Positions 60,380 through 64,000 of a stretch of 64,000 nt of DNA are shown in pieces. The stretch's first letter is position 1. The number at the start of each line of letters is the position of its first letter. A program made the position numbers and the translations under genes. Source of the DNA: Sipunculus nudus. Taxonomy: Eukaryota; Annelida; Sipuncula; Golfingiida; Sipunculidae. Location of the stretch: assembly GCA_026874595.1 (NCBI GenBank), contig CM049318.1:42820456-42884455 (forward strand), read 5' to 3'. The notes below the pieces were generated by a model that did not search any database, was not told the DNA's origin, and worked only from the letters and a program-made list of their open reading frames with translations.

Positions 60380-63300
60380 GCGTGATTAGTATACATGATA
60401 CCTGATTAGCATGAACATGAGACCGCGTGATTAGTATACATGATACCTGATTAGCATGAACATGAGACCGCGTGATTAGTATACATGATACCTGATTAGC
60501 ATGAACATGAGACCGCGTGATTAGTATACATGATACCTGATTAGCATGAACATGAGACCGCGTGATTAGTATACATGATACCTGATTAGCATGAACATGA
60601 GACCGCGTGATTAGTATACATGATACCTGATTAGCATGAACATGAGACCGCGTGATTAGTATACATGATACCTGATTAGCATGAACATGAGACCGCGTGA
60701 TTAGTATACATGATACCTGATTAGCATGAACATGAGACCGCGTGATTAGTATACATGATACCTGATTAGCATGAACATGAGACCGCGTGATTAGTATACA
60801 TGATACCTGATTAGCATGAACATGAGACCGCGTGATTAGTATACATGATACCTGATTAGCATGAACATGAGACCGCGTGATTAGTATACATGATACCTGA
60901 TTAGCATGAACATGAGACCGCGTGATTAGTATACATGATACCTGATTAGCATGAACATGAGACCGCGTGATTAGTATACATGATACCTGATTAGCATGAA
61001 CATGAGACCGCGTGATTAGTATACATGATACCTGATTAGCATGAACATGAGACCGCGTGATTAGTATACATGATACCTGATTAGCATGAACATGAGACCG
61101 CGTGATTAGTATACATGATACCTGATTAGCATGAACATGAGACCGCGTGATTAGTATACATGATACCTGATTAGCATGAACATGAGACCGCGTGATTAGT
61201 ATACATGATACCTGATTAGCATGAACATCAGACCGCGTGATTAGTATACATGATACCTGATTAGCATGAACATGAGACCGCGTGATTAGTATACATGATA
61301 CCTGATTAGCATGAACATGAGACCGCGTGATTAGTATACATGATACCTGATTAGCATGAACATGAGACCGCGTGATTAGTATACATGATACCTGATTAGC
61401 ATGAACATGAGACCGCGTGATTAGTATACATGATACCTGATTAGCATGAACATGAGACCGCGTGATTAGTATACATGATACCTGATTAGCATGAACATGA
61501 GACCGCGTGATTAGTATACATGATACCTGATTAGCATGAACATCAGACCGCGTGATTAGTATACATGATACCTGATTAGCATGAACATGAGACCGCGTGA
61601 TTAGTATACATGATACCTGATTAGCATGAACATGAGACCGCGTGATTAGTATACATGATACCTGATTAGCATGAACATGAGACCGCGTGATTAGTATACA
61701 TGATACCTGATTAGCATGAACATGAGACCGCGTGATTAGTATACATGATACCTGATTAGCATGAACATGAGACCGCGTGATTAGTATACATGATACCTGA
61801 TTAGCATGAACATGAGACCGCGTGATTAGTATACATGATACCTGATTAGCATGAACATGAGACCGCGTGATTAGTATACATGATACCTGATTAGCATGAA
61901 CATGAGACCGCGTGATTAGTATACATGATACCTGATTAGCATGAACATGAGACCGCGTGATTAGTATACATGATACCTGATTAGCATGAACATGAGACCG
62001 CGTGATTAGTATACATGATACCTGATTAGCATGAACATGAGACCGCGTGATTAGTATACATGATACCTGATTAGCATGAACATGAGACCGCGTGATTAGT
62101 ATACATGATACCTGATTAGCATGAACATGAGACCGCGTGATTAGTATACATGATACCTGATTAGCATGAACATGAGACCGCGTGATTAGTATACATGATA
62201 CCTGATTAGCATGAACATGAGACCGCGTGATTAGTATACATGATACCTGATTAGCATGAACATGAGACCGCGTGATTAGTATACATGATACCTGATTAGC
62301 ATGAACATGAGACCGCGTGATTAGTATACATGATACCTGATTAGCATGAACATGAGACCGCGTGATTAGTATACATGATACCTGATTAGCATGAACATGA
62401 GACCGCGTGATTAGTATACATGATACCTGATTAGCATGAACATGAGACCGCGTGATTAGTATACATGATACCTGATTAGCATGAACATGAGACCGCGTGA
62501 TTAGTATACATGATACCTGATTAGCATGAACATGAGACCGCGTGATTAGTATACATGATACCTGATTAGCATGAACATGAGACCGCGTGATTAGTATACA
62601 TGATACCTGATTAGCATGAACATGAGACCGCGTGATTAGTATACATGATACCTGATTAGCATGAACATGAGACCGCGTGATTAGTATACATGATACCTGA
62701 TTAGCATGAACATGAGACCGCGTGATTAGTATACATGATACCTGATTAGCATGAACATGAGACCGCGTGATTAGTATACATGATACCTGATTAGCATGAA
62801 CATGAGACCGCGTGATTAGTATACATGATACCTGATTAGCATGAACATGAGACCGCGTGATTAGTATACATGATACCTGATTAGCATGAACATGAGACCG
62901 CGTGATTAGTATACATGATACCTGATTAGCATGAACATGAGACCGCGTGATTAGTATACATGATACCTGATTAGCATGAACATGAGACCGCGTGATTAGT
63001 ATACATGATACCTGATTAGCATGAACATGAGACCGCGTGATTAGTATACATGATACCTGATTAGCATGAACATGAGACCGCGTGATTATAGTATACATGA
63101 TACCTGATTAGCATGAACATGAGACCGCGTGATTAGTATACATGATACCTGATTAGCATGAACATGAGACCGCGTGATTAGTATACATGATACCTGATTA
63201 GCATGAACATGAGACCGCGTGATTAGTATACATGATACCTGATTAGCATGAACATGAGACCGCGTGATTAGTATACATGATACCTGATTAGCATGAACAT

Positions 63301-64000
63301 GAGACCGCGTGATTAGTATACATGATACCTGATTAGCATGAACATGAGACCGCGTGATTAGTATACATGATACCTGATTAGCATGAACATGAGACCGCGT
63401 GATTAGTATACATGATACCTGATTAGCATGAACATGAGACCGCGTGATTAGTATACATGATACCTGATTAGCATGAACATGAGACCGCGTGATTAGTATA
63501 CATGATACCTGATTAGCATGAACATGAGACCGCGTGATTAGTATACATGATACCTGATTAGCATGAACATGAGACCGCGTGATTAGTATACATGATACCT
63601 GATTAGCATGAACATGAGACCGCGTGATTAGTATACATGATACCTGATTAGCATGAACATGAGACCGCGTGATTAGTATACATGATACCTGATTAGCATG
63701 AACATGAGACCGCGTGATTAGTATACATGATACCTGATTAGCATGAACATGAGACCGCGTGATTAGTATACATGATACCTGATTAGCATGAACATGAGAC
63801 CGCGTGATTAGTATACATGATACCTGATTAGCATGAACATGAGACCGCGTGATTAGTATACATGATACCTGATTAGCATGAACATGAGACCGCGTGATTA
63901 GTATACATGATACCTGATTAGCATGAACATGAGACCGCGTGATTAGTATACATGATACCTGATTAGCATGAACATGAGACCGCGTGATTAGTATACATGA
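60380..64000 (+). repeat. Satellite, 45-bp unit, about 80 near-identical copies
   Basis: The unit starts 'gcgtgattagtatacatgat' and ends 'gcatgaacatgagacc'. It begins at 60380 and is still running at the window edge. The only differences I see are G-to-C changes at 61229 and 61544 and a 2-bp TA insertion near 63087. Since 45 is a multiple of three, one minus-strand frame stays open for 918 codons (60342-63098) as a 15-residue repeat. Confidence 0.97.

Noticed and set aside
60342-63098. 918-codon minus-strand open frame
   Set aside because: It is the 45-bp satellite read in the only stop-free frame. The unit length is a multiple of three, so the frame cannot close. No start context, promoter or domain is seen.
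60380-64000. CRISPR-like array
   Set aside because: Whole 45-bp units are identical with no variable spacers, and the context is eukaryotic.

Overview
The window looks like repeat-dominated intergenic DNA from a eukaryote, most likely an invertebrate animal. A lophotrochozoan such as a bivalve mollusc is my best guess. The reasons are its AT-rich composition, the many transposable-element fossils, the dense minisatellites, and dispersed repeats containing runs of gtccgt and gacagaca that I associate with mollusc genomes. I found no convincing host protein-coding gene, no rRNA, no intact tRNA and no CRISPR array. Species cannot be fixed from the sequence.

Layout. 1-540: tail of a dispersed repeat. 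541-9951: a rearranged, decayed Ty3/Gypsy-type LTR retrotransposon (inverted LTR piece, gag zinc knuckle, start of protease, integrase, 3' LTR stub). A 6.6-kb DNA transposon (2320-8901) is inserted in its integrase. That transposon has terminal inverted repeats, a 3-bp target duplication and a long transposase gene broken by three frameshifts. The gene couples a DDE-like core to an XPG/FEN-like nuclease region and a CXC-type cysteine cluster, and the best family guess is Academ (XPG-bearing lineage). 10863-11689: a solo LTR inserted in a TA microsatellite. 11815-12290: a PIF1/Helitron helicase fossil. 13.4-22.5 kb: minisatellites, dispersed repeats and a LINE reverse-transcriptase fossil. 22522-25147: 5' LTR plus SCAN-like gag of a second LTR subfamily, broken at the protease and joined to a 43-bp minisatellite.

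28.2-30.6 kb is a 66-bp satellite with an 11-unit (726-bp) higher-order repeat. 31.4-32.2 kb and 35.7-36.3 kb are further minisatellites. 36.6-44.2 kb is a macro-repeat of about 2.4-kb units. 44698-45310 and 49311-50077 are two more solo LTRs, the first beside a pogo/Tigger-like remnant. 52035-53824 has piggyBac-type ends (TTAA duplication, short TIR, asymmetric internal inverted repeat). 54786-59285 is a 4.5-kb element with 29-bp TIRs, a TACT duplication and ten copies of a 14-bp motif, GTAAAGGAGWWCAC; I cannot assign it to a named superfamily. 59.9 kb to the window end is a 36-bp minisatellite followed by about 80 near-identical copies of a 45-bp satellite running off the edge.

How the parts relate. 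The region is a stack of nested insertions: the Academ-like element lies inside the Gypsy integrase, the 4.5-kb element inside an older dispersed repeat, and an LTR inside a microsatellite. Tandem arrays fill much of the space between. No gene here appears intact enough to act without repair. The two elements most worth following are the 6.6-kb transposon and the 4.5-kb motif-bearing element.
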